Assembly: GCA_026394435.1 (NCBI GenBank)
Contig: JAPKYG010000206.1
Coordinates: 1 to 16,078, forward strand
DNA from: Methanobacteriota archaeon
GTDB taxonomy: Archaea > Thermoplasmatota > E2 > DHVEG-1
Length of the DNA: 16,078 nt
Direction: 5' to 3'
Positions 14,541-16,078 of the stretch are shown piece after piece (positions within the stretch are counted from its first letter, which is position 1; each line of letters opens with the position of its first letter). Both the position numbers and the translations under genes were made by a program. The notes under the pieces are model-generated. The model did not search any database, was not told where the DNA came from, and worked only from the letters and a program-made list of their open reading frames with translations.

Positions 14541-15158
14541 ATGGCTACTCTTTCATTAACCATTGATGAGAAAAAAATTCAAGCAGAAGAAGGAACAACC
14601 GTGCTTCAAGCCGCACGCAAAGCAGGCATCAACATTCCAACGTTGTGTCATGATGACAATTTAGAGCCGTACGGCGCCTGTAGATTTTGCATGGTGGAAA
14701 TTGAAAAAAATAACAGGAAGAAGTTAGTCGCATCGTGTTGTTATCCAGCGGAAAGTGGACTTATTGTACACACGAAAACAGAGAATACGGATAAAATACG
14801 AAAACTTCTCGCAGAGCTCTTACTTTCCGTTTCTCCTAGTGGTGCTCATGTTGATATAGCGAAACAGTATGGTATTGTCCGCTCTCGATTCAAACAAGCA
14901 GAGAATCCGGAATCCCCCTGCAGCTTATGCGGTCTTTGCGTACGGTATTGTGCTGAGGTAAAAAAGAAACACGCGGTGTGCTTTGTCGGTCGTGGAATTG
15001 ACCGTACTGTCGCATTAGTACCTGGAGCGTCTGATACCTGTTCGTCTTGCAGGGAATGCTTTGATGTCTGTGATGCAGGGAAAATCGTTTATCTTGTGGA
15101 CATGGTCCAGGAAATCTCTTGTCCACCACTTCGATCAGCACGTTCCTGGTCAAAATAA
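14541..15158 (+). CDS. HoxU/NuoG-N-like iron-sulfur subunit
   Basis: A 205-residue protein. An N-terminal plant-type [2Fe-2S] domain has ligands C36, C47, C50 and C66 (PTLCHDDNLEPYGACRFCMV, then ASCCYP). The C-terminal part has two [4Fe-4S] sets: C127, C130, C133, C137 and C167, C170, C173, C177. Between them, where NuoG/HoxU/HydA relatives carry the H-x3-C-x2-C-x5-C (N5-type) cluster motif just before a YGI segment, this protein has only SPSGAHVDIAKQYGI, so that cluster is apparently absent. No H-cluster or molybdopterin domain follows, so it is an electron-relay subunit. The start is taken as the ATG at 14541 because GAGGTGA (14529-14535) is 5 nt upstream; the GTG at 14532 lies inside that site. 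It is the last gene of the operon. Confidence 0.85.
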   Translation: MATLSLTIDEKKIQAEEGTTVLQAARKAGINIPTLCHDDNLEPYGACRFCMVEIEKNNRKKLVASCCYPAESGLIVHTKTENTDKIRKLLAELLLSVSPSGAHVDIAKQYGIVRSRFKQAENPESPCSLCGLCVRYCAEVKKKHAVCFVGRGIDRTVALVPGASDTCSSCRECFDVCDAGKIVYLVDMVQEISCPPLRSARSWSK

Positions 15159-15166
15159 ATAGAAGT

Positions 15167-15203
15167 TTATTTTTCTGAAAATAACATTCTTTTTTTTCTT
15201 TTT
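15167..15203 (+). terminator. Terminator of the NuoE/F operon
   Basis: A perfect 7-bp stem (TTATTTT at 15167-15173 with AAAATAA at 15178-15184, loop TCTG) is followed by T8 (15190-15197) and T5. It fills the 43-bp convergent gap. Confidence 0.6.
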
Positions 15204-15564
15204 ATTGTGCATCAGTGACTTTATCGATGCACCAGATTTCCCGATCAACGGTTACTGTGATTCGATCCCCTTTCTTCAATCCTAACGAACGAATACAGTC
15301 ACGCGCGTCTTCCCATAACACTGATAATGTTTTTCGTTCTCCATTATCTAAACGCGTGTGGATCGCCCACGGACCTATAAATCCAGGGACTTCAGGTTTT
15401 ATCCCCTGAAAAATACCTTCATATTTTTCTAAAAGAAGAGGTGTACCATGATACCCGCACACCTTACACCTGTAATCTATGGTGGGTTTATTTAAAACAA
15501 CATCTTTGATGATCTCCGGCTGGATTTGTTTACCACCACATTGCGGACAAGTAGTAAGCTCCAT
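15202..15564 (-). CDS. Small zinc-ribbon protein
   Basis: A 120-residue protein. Two knuckles, C6-P-Q-C9-G and C33-K-V-C36-G, form a zinc ribbon at residues 6-36. The C-terminal third (RSLGLKKGDRITVTVDREIW, about 92-111) resembles the beta-hairpin turn of AbrB/SpoVT-like or other small barrel domains, but this is weak. The role is unknown; similar archaeal zinc-ribbon proteins are often nucleic-acid-binding. GAGG lies about 8 nt upstream of the start. A clear TATA box and a perfect 15-bp palindrome near the predicted transcription start suggest regulated expression. It converges with the redox operon and shares no operon with it. Confidence 0.7.
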   Translation of the reverse strand: MELTTCPQCGGKQIQPEIIKDVVLNKPTIDYRCKVCGYHGTPLLLEKYEGIFQGIKPEVPGFIGPWAIHTRLDNGERKTLSVLWEDARDCIRSLGLKKGDRITVTVDREIWCIDKVTDAQ

Positions 15565-15585
15565 ACATATTGCCTCGCGAATATA

Positions 15586-15600
15586 GTATGATAATCATAC
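15586..15600. promoter_or_regulatory. 15-bp perfect palindrome at the zinc-ribbon promoter
   Basis: GTATGAT-A-ATCATAC. It lies between the TATA box (15608-15615) and the start codon (15564), spanning the predicted transcription start near 15585. Repressor sites in archaea often overlap this position. Confidence 0.5.
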
Positions 15601-15607
15601 GCAGGAC

Positions 15608-15620
15608 TATATAAGTTTTC
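15608..15620 (-). promoter_or_regulatory. BRE/TATA promoter of the zinc-ribbon gene
   Basis: Minus-strand GAAAAC followed by TTATATA: purine-rich BRE directly upstream of a consensus TATA, with the start codon about 45 nt away. Confidence 0.6.
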
Positions 15621-15653
15621 CTATCAAGTAACCAAGCGCATCATTCCTTAAAA

Positions 15654-15715
15654 TGGGGGGAATCCAGACATTTTTTACTATTCCTTCGGCGGCTTTCACT
15701 CCCTTTTTTGTCCAT
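15654..15715 (+). repeat. Interspersed intergenic element, copy 5 (most divergent)
   Basis: GGGGGGAATCC (15655-15665), then ACTATTCCTTCGGCGGCT (15677-15694), then CCCTTTTTTGTCC (15701-15713). The CCTTCGGCGGCT core is exact, but the AACCTATAC segment is not preserved. It lies in a divergent promoter region, between the TATA boxes of the zinc-ribbon gene and the 15811 gene. Confidence 0.6.
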
Positions 15716-15762
15716 TTCTATGTTTTATCACCATATATTATCTTTTTGTACAAAAATAAAGA

Positions 15763-15778
15763 GAAAAGTCTTATATAG
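15763..15778 (+). promoter_or_regulatory. BRE/TATA promoter of the 15811 gene
   Basis: GAAAAGTC followed by TTATATAG. The centre at about 15774 predicts transcription from near 15800, at the GAGGTT ribosome-binding site (15800-15805). It resembles the zinc-ribbon promoter in the opposite orientation. Confidence 0.5.
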
Positions 15779-15810
15779 ATTTTTATTGTTCGATTTATTG
15801 AGGTTATGCT

Positions 15811-16050
15811 ATGGGACGGAAAATATTGTGTATTTTGATAGGTATGCTGTTTATCCTGACAACAGTATCAACCGTTGCGGCGAAACAAGAACGAACCGTC
15901 TATAAAAACTGTTATATCGAAGTCAAGGCGCAATCAGAAGGACTTTACAATATGGTGAAACATGTCTTTTTAAAACCCAATGGTGATAACAGTGCTTTTG
16001 TCTTATGTTGGATCCTCCAATGGATGGGACATGAATATGTCATCGTATAA
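15811..16050 (+). CDS. Short secreted protein, possibly truncated by a nonsense codon
   Basis: A 79-residue exported polypeptide. It has a signal peptide (GRKILCILIGMLFILTTVST, cleavage near VAA, about residue 24) and then a short mature part ending in VLCWILQWMGHEYVIV. GAGGTT 5-6 nt upstream of the ATG and a TATA box support real expression. The mature part looks incomplete for a secreted domain. After the TAA at 16048-16050 the same frame stays open to the window edge and reads IYYQKNGNE, which looks like a natural continuation of the beta-rich sequence. It may therefore be a gene of normal length interrupted by a point nonsense mutation, or a genuinely short protein. I do not assign a function. 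Confidence 0.55.
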   Translation: MGRKILCILIGMLFILTTVSTVAAKQERTVYKNCYIEVKAQSEGLYNMVKHVFLKPNGDNSAFVLCWILQWMGHEYVIV

Positions 16051-16078
16051 ATTTATTATCAGAAAAATGGGAACGAAC

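Noticed and set aside
11823..15158. Reading the operon as complex I or as a complete hydrogenase
   Set aside because: No membrane Nuo subunits, no [NiFe] L1/L2 cysteine motifs and no H-cluster motifs are present; the last subunit ends after its ferredoxin-like clusters.
1830..15694. The repeated core as an ordinary intrinsic terminator
   Set aside because: The orientation is always plus, even between co-directional minus-strand genes and in the divergent gap before 15811, so it does not track gene ends.
1696..15715. The repeated TTCGGCGG elements as a CRISPR array
   Set aside because: Spacing is irregular and kilobases wide, whole genes lie between copies, and no Cas gene is present.
1..16078. 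tRNA, rRNA or insertion-sequence transposase
   Set aside because: I found no tRNA cloverleaf with a recognisable T-loop, no rRNA segment and no transposase-like protein on either strand.

Overview
The window looks archaeal, most likely from an uncultivated member of the Thermoplasmatota. The evidence is: BRE/TATA-type promoters a short distance upstream of several starts; GGTG/GAGGTGA-type Shine-Dalgarno sites; an Lrp/AsnC regulator and ribbon-helix-helix (RHH) regulators; and secreted proteins with a PKD-like domain followed by a short hydrophobic C-terminal tail, a combination I associate with that phylum. The lineage is inference; there is no rRNA or other phylogenetic marker here. The DNA is AT-rich, with long intergenic gaps rich in poly-T.

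Layout. (1) 67-1662: a secreted Asp-box (BNR) beta-propeller protein. (2) 2099-3073, minus: a double Lrp/AsnC-type regulator, divergent from (3) a three-gene secreted-protein operon at 3182-7283: a seven-repeat beta-propeller with PKD-like domain, an Ntn-type hydrolase with PKD-like domain, and a class C beta-lactamase-family serine hydrolase. (4) 7948-9255, minus: a second, unrelated secreted Ntn hydrolase (peptidase C45-like) with a TTG start, lying between two sets of direct repeats. (5) 9644-10651, minus: a short CNNM/CorC-type membrane protein. (6) 11102-11629, minus: an RHH protein with an unassigned C-terminal domain, divergent from (7) a redox operon at 11823-15158 encoding NuoE-, NuoF- and HoxU/NuoG-N-like subunits. 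(8) 15202-15564, minus: a zinc-ribbon protein, divergent from (9) a short secreted protein whose reading frame is cut by a stop near the window end.

The redox operon is the clearest functional unit. It resembles the flavin/iron-sulfur NAD(P)-binding module of electron-bifurcating hydrogenases and related enzymes (HydBC/Bfu type), but no hydrogenase or dehydrogenase catalytic subunit is encoded here. Its first gene carries an RHH DNA-binding domain fused to the [2Fe-2S] NuoE subunit. A strong 23-bp palindrome and a second 20-bp palindrome lie in the divergent intergenic region, so the electron-transfer subunit may also be a redox-responsive autoregulator.

The second unusual feature is a family of conserved non-coding elements. 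Five intergenic gaps each carry a copy with the core CCTTCGGCGGCT, all on the plus strand whatever the orientation of flanking genes. The best copy (7461-7583) is bounded by a 20-bp inverted repeat (19/20 paired) with internal hairpins. It may be a structured RNA, a small non-autonomous mobile element, or an orientation-dependent chromosomal motif.
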